The position numbers and the translations under genes were made by a program. DNA of 64,000 nt, taken from NCBI GenBank assembly GCA_002256395.1, contig NKJG01000003.1:1-64000 (forward strand). The letters are read 5' to 3'. The notes beneath the pieces were generated by a model. That model saw only the letters and a program-made list of their open reading frames with translations. It was not told where the DNA came from and searched no databases. Shown here piece after piece: positions 42,113 through 50,657 of the stretch (position 1 is its first letter; each line of letters begins with the position of its first letter). This DNA is from Bacteroidetes bacterium B1(2017) (GTDB taxonomy: Bacteria > Bacteroidota > Bacteroidia > UKL13-3).

Positions 42113-42157
42113 AATAATTTTTTTAATAAGTAATTCTAAGAAAAGGAAAAAAAATAG

Positions 42158-42177
42158 CCCGGGCGTTTACGCCCGGG
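42158..42177. other. GC-rich hairpin CCCGGGCG-TTTA-CGCCCGGG
   Basis: A perfect 8-bp stem with a TTTA loop follows an eight-base A-run, 45 bases after the FG-GAP gene. There is no T-run after the stem on the plus strand, so it is a weak terminator at best on that strand. Confidence 0.65.
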
Positions 42178-42205
42178 AATAGAATAGAATAAATAAATTA
42201 GAGCA

Positions 42206-42330
42206 GGCCTTTAGGCCTTTTCTTTAGCATACGCTTTTCCTCTAAATAAATGTACTCCCAAAAAAAAAGGTAAAGGCCTAAAGGCCTCCAAATAGAATAT
42301 ACGTATCATTTTACCCTAGGCCTAAAGGCC
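42206..42330. repeat. Three GGCCT-N2-AGGCC near-palindromes
   Basis: GGCCTTTAGGCC at 42206-42217, then GGCCTAAAGGCC at 42275-42286 and 42319-42330. The first is the reverse complement of the other two, so pairs can fold on each other or individually. Confidence 0.75.
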
Positions 42331-42543
42331 AGGGCTAGTATCTACTATAGAAAACGACGAAAGGGACAATAGGGACATAAAGGACCAGATTTCCCAACAA
42401 CTTCCCAGCGCCCACTTCCCAACACCCATTTCCCATCTCCATTCCTCACGCCCTCCGCTTCACGCCTTCACGCCATGCCTTCTATATTATTCTAAAAAAA
42501 TCTCCCGCAAAACCGCTAATATGCAAGCTGTTTTAAACCCCGC

Positions 42544-43563
42544 ATGAATAGGAACCTAACAGATGGCCTCAACTTCTTTTCTAAGCTTAACGCGCCTAGG
42601 ATCGGCAATGCCATAAAATTATATACCAGCTACTTATTAAGCCGTGCTATGCGCAAACCCATCCATTGGGGTATGCCCATGGTAATGGAAATTGAACCTA
42701 CCACCAGTTGTAATTTGCGTTGCCCTCAATGTCCTAGCGGACTTAGAGAATTCTCTAGAAATACGGGTATGTTGGATTTGCCTTTGTATAAAAAAATGAT
42801 TGAAGAGTTGCACCCTGAGTTGGTGTATTTAATTCTTTATTTTCAGGGTGAACCGTTCTTAAATAAGCAGTTTTTAGAGTTTGTAAGAATTGCAGCAGCT
42901 AAAAATATTTATACCGCAACCTCTAGCAACGCCCATTATTTTACAGATGAAATGGCTAAGGCTACCATCCATTCTGGCCTCGATAGGTTAATTATTTCGG
43001 TGGATGGTATTACACAAGAAACCTATCAGAAATATAGAATTGGTGGTACACTAGATAAGGTATTAGAGGGAACCAAGAATTTGGTGAAGTGGAAGAAAGA
43101 ACTAGGTTCGAGCACCCCCCATATTATTTGGCAGTTTATAGCTTTTAAGCATAATGAACACCAAATACCCGAGTTAAAGAAATTGGCCAAAGAAATTGGA
43201 GTTGATGAACTTGGTATTAAGACGGCCCAAATCTACGATTACCAAAATACCGATGAGTTAATTCCCGAAAACGAAAGTTTGAGTAGGTATAAGAAAACAG
43301 ATAAAGGCTACGAAATTAAAAACGATTTGCTGAACCAATGCTGGCGTTTATGGCGTGGAAGCGTAATAACCTGGGATGGTTTAGTGGTGCCTTGTTGTTT
43401 TGATAAAGACGCTACTCATCGCTTTGGCGATGTAAGCCAAGATAGTTTTGAGCAGGTATGGCATGGCGAGAAATACCAAGGCTTTAGAGGCGCAATCTTA
43501 AAATCGAGAAAGGAAATAGATATCTGTACCAATTGCACAGAAGGAACCAAAGTTTGGGCTTAA
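42544..43563 (+). CDS. Radical SAM/SPASM domain protein
   Basis: The 339-residue protein binds a [4Fe-4S] cluster through CNLRCPQC (Cys56, Cys60, Cys63), preceded by the MEIEPTT lead-in. The TIM-barrel follows, including LILYFQGEPFLNK and LIISVDGITQETYQKYR. The SPASM-type C-terminus has a CWRLWRGSVITWDG...CC pattern and a final CTNC pair, which would hold auxiliary clusters. SPASM enzymes modify peptides, proteins or small molecules. No precursor peptide gene is seen nearby, so the substrate is unknown. It converges with the Nfu/Mrp Fe-S genes. Confidence 0.92.
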   Translation: MNRNLTDGLNFFSKLNAPRIGNAIKLYTSYLLSRAMRKPIHWGMPMVMEIEPTTSCNLRCPQCPSGLREFSRNTGMLDLPLYKKMIEELHPELVYLILYFQGEPFLNKQFLEFVRIAAAKNIYTATSSNAHYFTDEMAKATIHSGLDRLIISVDGITQETYQKYRIGGTLDKVLEGTKNLVKWKKELGSSTPHIIWQFIAFKHNEHQIPELKKLAKEIGVDELGIKTAQIYDYQNTDELIPENESLSRYKKTDKGYEIKNDLLNQCWRLWRGSVITWDGLVVPCCFDKDATHRFGDVSQDSFEQVWHGEKYQGFRGAILKSRKEIDICTNCTEGTKVWA

Positions 43564-43575
43564 AAAATTAAACTC

Positions 43576-43815
43576 CTATTCTGTTACGGCCGTTACTTTT
43601 AATATTTGAGGTAAGGCGTTTCTAATTCCGCTTTCAATTCCAGCTTTCATAGTCATGCTACTCATGCTGCAATTGCTGCAGTTTCCTACTAAACGTAATT
43701 TTACTTCCATATCCTCGGTAAGCTCTACCAACTCCACATCGCCACCATCTGCTTGCAAAAAGGGACGCATGCCGTTTAAGGCAATTTCAATTTTCTCTAT
43801 AATCTCCGTATTCAT
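43576..43815 (-). CDS. NifU-like (Nfu) Fe-S scaffold domain protein
   Basis: This 79-residue protein is a single NifU C-terminal domain: FLQADGGDVELVEL (19-32) followed by VKLRLVGNCSNCSMSSMTMK (38-57), with the cluster-binding pair Cys46/Cys49. It carries or transfers [4Fe-4S] clusters to apoproteins. It sits downstream of mrp on the same strand, 57 bases apart, consistent with a shared Fe-S role. Confidence 0.93.
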   Translation of the reverse strand: MNTEIIEKIEIALNGMRPFLQADGGDVELVELTEDMEVKLRLVGNCSNCSMSSMTMKAGIESGIRNALPQILKVTAVTE

Positions 43816-43872
43816 GTAGGGTCGAATGTAGTATTTTTTGAGTCTTTCAAATGTAAAATTCAGCGTAGCTGC

Positions 43873-44955
43873 CTAAGCAGTTTGTGTTTCTACTTTTGGC
43901 TGAGCGTTTAATACCGCAATTTGTTGGGCAACTTTTTCGGCAATTTGGAAAAATACTTTCTGAACCGGTGAGTTGTCAAGTGTTGCGGCAGGTTTACCTT
44001 CATCGCCACCTTCTCTTACGCTCATAAATATTGGCACTTCGCCTAAGAAGGGTACTTCCAATTCGTTCGACATAGTTTTACCGCCACCGTATCCAAAAAT
44101 ATGGTATTTGTTATTTGGTAATTCTTCTGGAGTAAAGTAAGCCATGTTTTCTACAATACCCAAAATTGGCACCTTCACGCCGGTCATGCCAAACATTGTA
44201 GCTGCTTTATAGGCATCTGCTAATGCTATAGCCTGCGGGGTGGTAACCATTACTACGCCTGTTAAAGGTACTATCTGAACCATGGTTAAATGCACATCGC
44301 CTGTTCCTGGAGGTAAATCCAAAATTAGGTAATCTAATTCGCCCCAATCGGTATCGTTTACAAACTGGCGTAAGGCCGACGAAACCATTGGTCCGCGCCA
44401 AACAACTGCTTGTTCTGGTTTAATTAAAAAGCCTATAGAAAGTAATTTAACACCGTATTTTTCAATCGGTACCATTAAATCTTTACCATCTACATTACGC
44501 ATTAAAGGTTGTTCTTGCATCACGCCAAACATCATTGGCACAGAAGGGCCATGAATATCGGCATCTAACAAACCAACTTTTGCTCCCTTAGCAGCAAGCG
44601 CAATGGCTAGGTTCGAGGCTACACTTGATTTACCTACCCCACCTTTACCACTGGCAACGGCAATAATATTTTTTACATTTGGTAAGGTTAATTTATCGCT
44701 GCGGTTACTAGTAACATTGGCGGTCATTTCTATTTTAACAATAGCCTCGGCCGAAACCAATTTAAGGATGGCATTGATACAATCTTTTTCAATTTTCTCC
44801 TTCAATGGGCAAGCAGGTGTGGTAAGTACCACCTTAAAGCTCACTACATTTCCATCAATTTCTATGTCCTGAATCATGTTCAGGGTTACTAAGTCTTTTC
44901 TAAGATCTGGCTCTTGAACGGTGCTCAAGGCTTTTAAAATATCGCTTTTTTCCAT
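43873..44955 (-). CDS. Mrp/NBP35-family P-loop ATPase (Fe-S carrier)
   Basis: The 360-residue protein has an N-terminal DUF59/MIP18 domain (about 1-80; VQEPDLRKDLVTLNMI) and a ParA/MinD-type ATPase domain. The deviant Walker A is SGKGGVGKSSVASNLA (about 102-117), and LLDADIHGPSVPMMFG and DYLILDLPPGTGDVHLT follow. The family delivers Fe-S clusters. The C-terminal region after ENMAYFTPEELPNNK lacks the CxxC pair that bridges the dimer in E. coli Mrp. ATG 44955 starts the DUF59 domain; an upstream alternative start is less likely. Confidence 0.94.
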   Translation of the reverse strand: MEKSDILKALSTVQEPDLRKDLVTLNMIQDIEIDGNVVSFKVVLTTPACPLKEKIEKDCINAILKLVSAEAIVKIEMTANVTSNRSDKLTLPNVKNIIAVASGKGGVGKSSVASNLAIALAAKGAKVGLLDADIHGPSVPMMFGVMQEQPLMRNVDGKDLMVPIEKYGVKLLSIGFLIKPEQAVVWRGPMVSSALRQFVNDTDWGELDYLILDLPPGTGDVHLTMVQIVPLTGVVMVTTPQAIALADAYKAATMFGMTGVKVPILGIVENMAYFTPEELPNNKYHIFGYGGGKTMSNELEVPFLGEVPIFMSVREGGDEGKPAATLDNSPVQKVFFQIAEKVAQQIAVLNAQPKVETQTA

Positions 44956-45142
44956 GTGTACGTCTAAACTAGGTGACAAATATGAGGCTTTCTTGGGTAA
45001 TTCTAAACCTTCCTAATAAAAATCAGGAATAGCTTCAGAATTATTTTTTTTCACTTCGGCATTCAAATATGACGATTCATCGGGACATACTTTATAGAAG
45101 AGTTTTTTGAAACCACCTTTGTTGCATAATTTTACACACAAA

Positions 45143-47515
45143 ATGAAACGAATTCTATTCAGCAGCTTATTTCTACTTTTGGCCTTTTTGGGTCAGGCAC
45201 AAGACTATACCCAAATTGTGCGCGGTACCGTAATTGATAAAGACACCAAACAGCCCTTAATAGGGGCCACCGTTATGGTTATTAACGATACCAAAAACTA
45301 TGGCGCCACCACCGATGAAAACGGTAAATTTAAAATTGAGAAAGTTCATTTGGGGCGCAAAACAGTTAAGGTTACGTATTTGGGTTACGAAGACCGAGTA
45401 TTATCGGATGTAATTGTGAACTCGGCCAAAGAGGTAATTTTAAATATTGAATTGCTTGAAAAAGTAATGCAGGCCCAAGAAGTAGTTGTTAGCGCCAAAA
45501 GCAATAAAGCTCAAGCCAATAATGATTTAATTTTAGTCAGCGGCCGCTCCTTTACCATTGACCAGGCGCAGCGTTATGCGGGTGGTTTTGGTGATCCTAG
45601 CAGGATGGCCTCAAGCTTTGCAGGTGTTGCAGGTGGTGGCAATGATCAGCGTAATGATATTATCATTCGTGGTAACTCGCCCATGGGTTTATTATGGCGT
45701 TTTGAGGGTGCCGATATTCCTAATCCAAATCACTTTGGCAGTCAAGGCGCCAATGGTGGTCCGGTAAGTATTTTAAATAGTAATATGTTGGCCAATTCAG
45801 ATTTTATGACGGGTGCATTTCCATCCGAATATGGTAATGCCAACTCGGGTGTGTTCGATTTAAAAATGCGTGCAGGAAATAATGAGAAGAGAGAGTTTAT
45901 TGGTCAGATAGGTTTTTCTGGTTTAGAGCTTTTAGCCGAAGGTCCAATTAACAAAAGCAAAGGCTCGTCGTATATTGCTAGCTACAGATATTCTACTTTA
46001 AGTTTCTTTGATGCCATGGGGATAAAATTTGGCGCTTCGGGTATTCCTGCTTATCAAGATTTGTCGTTTAAATTTAATTTTCCTCAAACCAAATTGGGTG
46101 CCATTAGCTTCTTTGGAATGGGAGGTATAAGCGCCACTAAATTATTGGATAGCAAAAAAGATGCAACTGAATTCAATAAATTAAGCTGGCCTTTAGATGT
46201 TGATTATGCCAGTAAAATGGGCGTGTTAGGCTTAAGTCATTCGGTTATGATGGGTAAAAAATCGTATATCAAAACGGTATTAAGTGCCTCGGGCGAATCA
46301 AACACTGCAAGGGTTGATACCTTAGATTATAATAAGAATAGTTTCTATTATATAAACCGCTATACAGGCAATACGCGTTTGAGTTTGCATAGTTATTATA
46401 ACAAGAAATTTAATGCCCAACATGCCTTAAAAATTGGGATTATTGAAAGTCGTTTAGGGGGCAATATGAATGATAGTATGTATGTAAACGAATTAGGCAG
46501 ATACTTTACCAGATTAGATTTTGATAAGAGTACTTACCTTTCTCAAACCTATGTAAACTATAATTACCGTGTGACCGAAAATTTAACGTTGAATGGTGGT
46601 TTACATTTTAATTATTTAGTTTTAAACAATACCACTTCGCTTGATCCAAGAGCCAGTATTAGGTATCAAATAAACCCTAAGCAAGCTATTAGTTTTGGAT
46701 ATGGTAAACATGGTCAAACACAACCTTTAATTACCTATTACACGCAAACATTAGTAGATACCTTAAACCAAGTATATGCCGAAACCAATAAGAAATTGGG
46801 CATGAGTCAAGCGCATCATTTTGTAGTAGGATATGATTTTATGGTAACAGAGAATACACGTATTAAAGCCGAGGCATATTACCAAAACCTAAGCAAGTTG
46901 CCTGTATCCATTAATCCATCTTACTTCTCAACCATTAATTTTGGTGCTGATTTTATTCCAGTGTATCAAGATAGTTTAGTGAATAAAGGCAAAGGATATA
47001 ATTACGGATTAGAGTTAACCGTAGAGCGTTTCTTTAATAAAGGATATTACTATTTAGCTACTGCCTCTTTATACCAAAGTAAATACCAAGGTAGCGATAT
47101 GGTTTGGCGCAATACAGCCTTTAATGGCAATTTTGTTTTAAATGGTTTAGCAGGCAAAGAATGGAAAGTGGGAGGCAATAAAAACAATGTATTGGCCTTT
47201 AGCTTAAAGGTTACCTATAGCGGTGGCCGCAGGTTTATACCTATTGATGAAACAGCCTCTAAACAAAATGGCTATGCCGTTTACGATGAAAAGAATGCCT
47301 ATAAAGATCGTCAGCAAGATTATTTTAGAACGGATATTAAAATTAGTTTCAAGAAAAACAGCAAGCGCTTTACTCAGGAGTGGGCATTAGATATTCAGAA
47401 TGTATTTAATACCCAAAATATCTTGAACCAAACTTGGAATACCAAAACCTTAAGCATGGATACAAACTATCAAATTGGTTTATTTCCTGTACCTTTCTAT
47501 CGTATTTATTTTTAA
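45143..47515 (+). CDS. TonB-dependent receptor with carboxypeptidase-regulatory-like N-domain
   Basis: The 790-residue outer-membrane protein starts with a signal peptide (LFSSLFLLLAFLGQAQ). A CarboxypepD_reg-like domain follows (about 20-105; TVIDKDTKQPLIGATVMV), then a plug domain (SFAGVAGGGNDQRNDIIIRG) and a 22-strand-type barrel ending YQIGLFPVPFYRIYF with a terminal aromatic. It imports a ligand using TonB energy. No SusD partner follows, so glycan uptake of the SusCD type is less likely. It is upstream of, and may be co-expressed with, the LytS/LytTR pair. Confidence 0.94.
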   Translation: MKRILFSSLFLLLAFLGQAQDYTQIVRGTVIDKDTKQPLIGATVMVINDTKNYGATTDENGKFKIEKVHLGRKTVKVTYLGYEDRVLSDVIVNSAKEVILNIELLEKVMQAQEVVVSAKSNKAQANNDLILVSGRSFTIDQAQRYAGGFGDPSRMASSFAGVAGGGNDQRNDIIIRGNSPMGLLWRFEGADIPNPNHFGSQGANGGPVSILNSNMLANSDFMTGAFPSEYGNANSGVFDLKMRAGNNEKREFIGQIGFSGLELLAEGPINKSKGSSYIASYRYSTLSFFDAMGIKFGASGIPAYQDLSFKFNFPQTKLGAISFFGMGGISATKLLDSKKDATEFNKLSWPLDVDYASKMGVLGLSHSVMMGKKSYIKTVLSASGESNTARVDTLDYNKNSFYYINRYTGNTRLSLHSYYNKKFNAQHALKIGIIESRLGGNMNDSMYVNELGRYFTRLDFDKSTYLSQTYVNYNYRVTENLTLNGGLHFNYLVLNNTTSLDPRASIRYQINPKQAISFGYGKHGQTQPLITYYTQTLVDTLNQVYAETNKKLGMSQAHHFVVGYDFMVTENTRIKAEAYYQNLSKLPVSINPSYFSTINFGADFIPVYQDSLVNKGKGYNYGLELTVERFFNKGYYYLATASLYQSKYQGSDMVWRNTAFNGNFVLNGLAGKEWKVGGNKNNVLAFSLKVTYSGGRRFIPIDETASKQNGYAVYDEKNAYKDRQQDYFRTDIKISFKKNSKRFTQEWALDIQNVFNTQNILNQTWNTKTLSMDTNYQIGLFPVPFYRIYF

Positions 47516-47533
47516 TCTTATACCCAAGCATCC

Positions 47534-48577
47534 ATGCCAACTTTATTTCAAAAACGCGATTTCATTATCAGGCATTTAATTATTGCTTTGATGTCGTTCT
47601 TCTTTGCTTACACCGCAAGTAAAGGCGCTATGGTGGAGCAGGTAATAGAAATATTTGGCGCAGATTACTGGCGCATGTATGCTTGGAACTTTTTGTTTAT
47701 AGCCACTATTTGGAATGGAAATATTGCCCTTATACAATACTCGCCATACGATAGGTGGAATTGGGAAACTCAGGCATTTAAAAAGATTGTTTATGTGAGC
47801 AGTGTGGCCATATTTTGGCCCATAGGTGTGAACTACTTTTATAATTTGGTAGTTTATCCTTGGGTGATGCATAAGCCGTGTGAGTTGGCTTCTAAAGAGA
47901 ATATTGTTTTTCTAATTCTTTCTGTTGCCATCACCCTTTTTATTAATGCCGTATTTGTGGCCTTAGAGTTTTTTAGTCATTGGCGTAAATCCTTAACAGA
48001 GCGCGAGGCCCTTAAGCGCAGCACTATTACTGCCGAGTTCGAGAGTTTAAAGAATCAGGTAAATCCACATTTCTTATTTAATGCCTTAAATACATTAAGT
48101 AGTTTAATTGAAGAAGAGCCCAAAATTGCTACTGAATTTGTGCAACAATTGGCCAGTGTGTATCGCTATTTACTTTCGCAAAACGATAAAGAAACAGTAA
48201 GTCTAGGAGAGGAGTTAGCCTTTATGCGTAGTTATGTGTTTCTGAACCAAATTAGGTTCGGCCAAAATTTAAAAGTAGAGGTACATGTACCCGATAATTT
48301 ATTGAATAAAGAAATCATAACCTTAACCCTGCAAATACTTTTAGAGAATGCCATTAAGCATAATGTAATTAGTTTGGATAAGCCTCTAAGCATTGTAATA
48401 GAAGGCAATGCCGACAGTTTATGTGTGCGAAATAACTTGCAAGAAAAGGTACATCTAACACCCAGCAATGGAATTGGTTTAGCTAATATTAGCAGCAGAT
48501 ACAAGTTTTTTGGAACAAGAGAAGTTAGCATTTGTAAAACAGCCACATCGTTTGAAGTATGTGTACCTTTAATGTAA
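47534..48577 (+). CDS. LytS/YehU-type sensor histidine kinase
   Basis: The 347-residue protein has four membrane spans in its first ~150 residues. A short coiled linker leads to the His_kinase domain (PF06580 type): EFESLKNQVNPHFLFNALNTLSSL, in which the phospho-accepting His is in NPHFLFN. LTLQILLENAIKHNV is the N-box and GIGLANISSRYKFFG the G-box. It autophosphorylates and passes phosphate to the adjacent LytTR regulator, 7 bases downstream. The sensed signal is unknown; the upstream TonB-dependent receptor is a natural candidate partner. Confidence 0.95.
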   Translation: MPTLFQKRDFIIRHLIIALMSFFFAYTASKGAMVEQVIEIFGADYWRMYAWNFLFIATIWNGNIALIQYSPYDRWNWETQAFKKIVYVSSVAIFWPIGVNYFYNLVVYPWVMHKPCELASKENIVFLILSVAITLFINAVFVALEFFSHWRKSLTEREALKRSTITAEFESLKNQVNPHFLFNALNTLSSLIEEEPKIATEFVQQLASVYRYLLSQNDKETVSLGEELAFMRSYVFLNQIRFGQNLKVEVHVPDNLLNKEIITLTLQILLENAIKHNVISLDKPLSIVIEGNADSLCVRNNLQEKVHLTPSNGIGLANISSRYKFFGTREVSICKTATSFEVCVPLM

Positions 48578-48584
48578 TTGAGTT

Positions 48585-49343
48585 ATGAGAATTATTATCG
48601 TAGAAGATGAATTACCAGCCTTTAATCGCATCAAAAAACTAATCCTAGAAATACATCCCGATACCGAAATACTTGGTCATGCCGATAGTATTACAAGTGC
48701 GGTGAGCCTTTTCAATACATACCCGGATGTGGAGTTAGCCTTATTGGATATTGAATTGGCAGATGGACAAAGTTTTGAAATATTTAATCAGGTGAAGGTA
48801 ACATGCCCCATTATTTTTACCACCGCCTATGATGAGTTTGCACTTAAAGCATTTAAGGTAAATAGCATAGATTACTTGCTCAAGCCTATTGATCCCAATG
48901 AGCTTAAGCAAGCTCTTGATAAATTTAAACAGCTTCAAAACAAGAAGGCAGATATAGATTTGAACCAATTATTAAGAGCTTTTCAGCCTGCTGCCACAAG
49001 CGCCTATAAGCAACGCTTTTTGGTAAAGTTGGGTCAGAAGTTAATAAGCATAGCGGCTCAAGATATCGCCTATTTTATGGCCGCAGATAAGGTTGTTTAC
49101 CTGGTGGCAAAAGATCAGCGTAAGTTTATTGTAGACCATTCAATAGAAGAGCTAGCTAACCTTATGAACCCAACGAGCTTCTATCATTTAAACAGGCAGT
49201 TTTTGGCCAATTTAGATTCTATTGAATCGGTAAGTTCTTATTTCAATGGAAAGTTAAAGATAAGTTTGCGTCCCTCTGTTGCCGAAGAAGTGCTTGTGAG
49301 TAGGGAGAAAGCCTCCGATTTTAAGTTGTGGCTTAATACATAA
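48585..49343 (+). CDS. LytTR-family response regulator
   Basis: The 252-residue protein has a receiver domain (about 1-120) with acidic pocket EDE (7-9), phospho-acceptor Asp55 in LALLDIELAD and conserved Lys in LLKPIDPNEL. The LytTR DNA-binding domain (about 145-252) includes IAYFMAADKVVYLV and FYHLNRQFLANLDSI. It is paired with the LytS-type kinase directly upstream. LytTR proteins bind paired direct repeats in promoters; targets are not apparent here. Confidence 0.95.
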   Translation: MRIIIVEDELPAFNRIKKLILEIHPDTEILGHADSITSAVSLFNTYPDVELALLDIELADGQSFEIFNQVKVTCPIIFTTAYDEFALKAFKVNSIDYLLKPIDPNELKQALDKFKQLQNKKADIDLNQLLRAFQPAATSAYKQRFLVKLGQKLISIAAQDIAYFMAADKVVYLVAKDQRKFIVDHSIEELANLMNPTSFYHLNRQFLANLDSIESVSSYFNGKLKISLRPSVAEEVLVSREKASDFKLWLNT

Positions 49344-49396
49344 ATCCTGACCCTTTTTTTTTGTTTCCTAGCGCCTATTTGCTTACTTGCAAATAA

Positions 49397-49990
49397 ATGG
49401 AGCTAATAGGTTTAAAGGATTTGGAGTATGTAAAAACTAGGTGGGAGGGTGGCACTAGCACTCAACTACTTATCTTGCCTGTAAACGCCAGCTATGCTCA
49501 ACGTAACTTTCAAATTAGAATTAGCAAAGCCACTATTAAAGGTGGAGAATCGAATTTCACCTTGCTACCTGGCATTAAAAGAAATTTAGTTTTACTAGAG
49601 GGAGCCGTATTATTAAGTCTCAAAGGCAAAGGCAAACGCTTGATGTTGCCGGGTGATGAAATGAATTTTAGTGGCAATCAAGAAATCTCTAGCTTAGGCA
49701 AAGCCACCGATTTTAATGTGATGATGCAGGGTAAGGGAAGAGCCTCTACTCAGTTGTTAAATTTGGCAAAAGAAGAGTCCGTTTCGGTTGATATGAGTAC
49801 TGCTGGTCAATTGGTTTTCTTTCATGTGCACATGGGTTCAGTTAAAATAAAAGTGGGTACTAAAACAATTTTATTAGGTTCGAACCAAAGCTTTTATATA
49901 CCTAAATTTACTGCGCAAACGGCTATAGAGCTTTATGCCAATAAGGCAAGTACTATTGTTTTGGCCGAAGTGTTGATGGAGTTAAGCTAA
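49397..49990 (+). CDS. HutD/Ves-family protein
   Basis: This 197-residue cytosolic protein has a cupin-like fold of the HutD/Ves family: W-x-G-G-T-S-T-Q-L near residues 16-24, FQIRISKATIKGGESNFTLLPG, the LVLLEGAVLLSL turn, and FNVMMQGKGRAS. HutD proteins accompany histidine-utilisation genes elsewhere, but no other hut genes are present, so the role here is open. It starts 54 bases after the response regulator and ends two bases before the SprT-like gene. Confidence 0.88.
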   Translation: MELIGLKDLEYVKTRWEGGTSTQLLILPVNASYAQRNFQIRISKATIKGGESNFTLLPGIKRNLVLLEGAVLLSLKGKGKRLMLPGDEMNFSGNQEISSLGKATDFNVMMQGKGRASTQLLNLAKEESVSVDMSTAGQLVFFHVHMGSVKIKVGTKTILLGSNQSFYIPKFTAQTAIELYANKASTIVLAEVLMELS

Positions 49991-49992
49991 GG

Positions 49993-50655
49993 ATGAGTAC
50001 ACGTGTTTTTGAATCGCTTACGCCGCAACAGCAGCTGCATAAAGACAAATTAATTTCTGCTCTTAAGGAATATATTCCCGAGCAAGCGCTTAGTTTATGT
50101 GCAGAGCTTATTATGTTTCATCGTTTACATTTGCATATAGAAGTAGAGCGCAAAGGCCGTTATGGCGATTATACACCGCATAGCGGTAAAGGCTCTCGTA
50201 TTTCTATCAATCATAATTTAAGTCCCTTTGAATTTCTGATAACGTTTATTCATGAGCTGGCGCATCACACGGCTTTTGTCAAACATGGTCATCATCATGA
50301 TCCGCATGGTGCCGAATGGAAAGATGAGTTTAAGAAGTGTATGCGCCCTTTTTTTGAGCTCGAAATGTTTCCATACGATTTAAAAGCAATCTTGGCTAAG
50401 CATATGCAAAACCCAAAATACTCGCAATCGGCCGATGTTAAGTTATTGCAAGTATTGCGCAAGTATGATAGTCGTAAAAAGGATGTGCTTACTCTTTCGC
50501 AATTACCAGATGGGGCGGTTTTTAGAATGAAATCAGACGCCACTTGGATGCGTAGAATAAATAAACTACGTACCTATATCTTATGCGAAAGCCTAGATGG
50601 TCGATATAAATACCGCGTTCATACAATGGTAGAAGTGGTAGAAAAAGAAGCTTAA
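49993..50655 (+). CDS. SprT-like zinc-binding domain protein
   Basis: The 220-residue protein contains the SprT-like metallopeptidase signature HELAHHTAF (HExxH-type zinc motif with the third ligand in HDPHGAEWKDEF). It is preceded by YGDYTPHSGKGSRISINHNL. SprT-like proteins are related to the DNA-protein crosslink protease SPRTN, but the bacterial role is unknown. It starts two bases after the HutD-like gene and ends convergent to the M28 peptidase gene, with two bases between the stops. Confidence 0.9.
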   Translation: MSTRVFESLTPQQQLHKDKLISALKEYIPEQALSLCAELIMFHRLHLHIEVERKGRYGDYTPHSGKGSRISINHNLSPFEFLITFIHELAHHTAFVKHGHHHDPHGAEWKDEFKKCMRPFFELEMFPYDLKAILAKHMQNPKYSQSADVKLLQVLRKYDSRKKDVLTLSQLPDGAVFRMKSDATWMRRINKLRTYILCESLDGRYKYRVHTMVEVVEKEA

Positions 50656-50657
50656 AT

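Larger units (their letters stand above)
42113..42543. other. Repeat-rich intergenic region before radical SAM gene
   Basis: This 431-base gap has a CCCGGGCG hairpin (42158-42177) and three copies of GGCCTTTAGGCC or its complement (42206, 42275, 42319). A strongly strand-biased C/T-rich stretch (about 42390-42480) follows, with repeated TTCCCA and CACGCC words. No coding frame is convincing. Confidence 0.7.

Noticed and set aside
45106-45134. Possible promoter TTTG-N17-TAATTTTA upstream of the TonB-dependent receptor
   Set aside because: The spacer is 17 rather than 19, the -7 box lacks its G, and transcription would start almost at the start codon.
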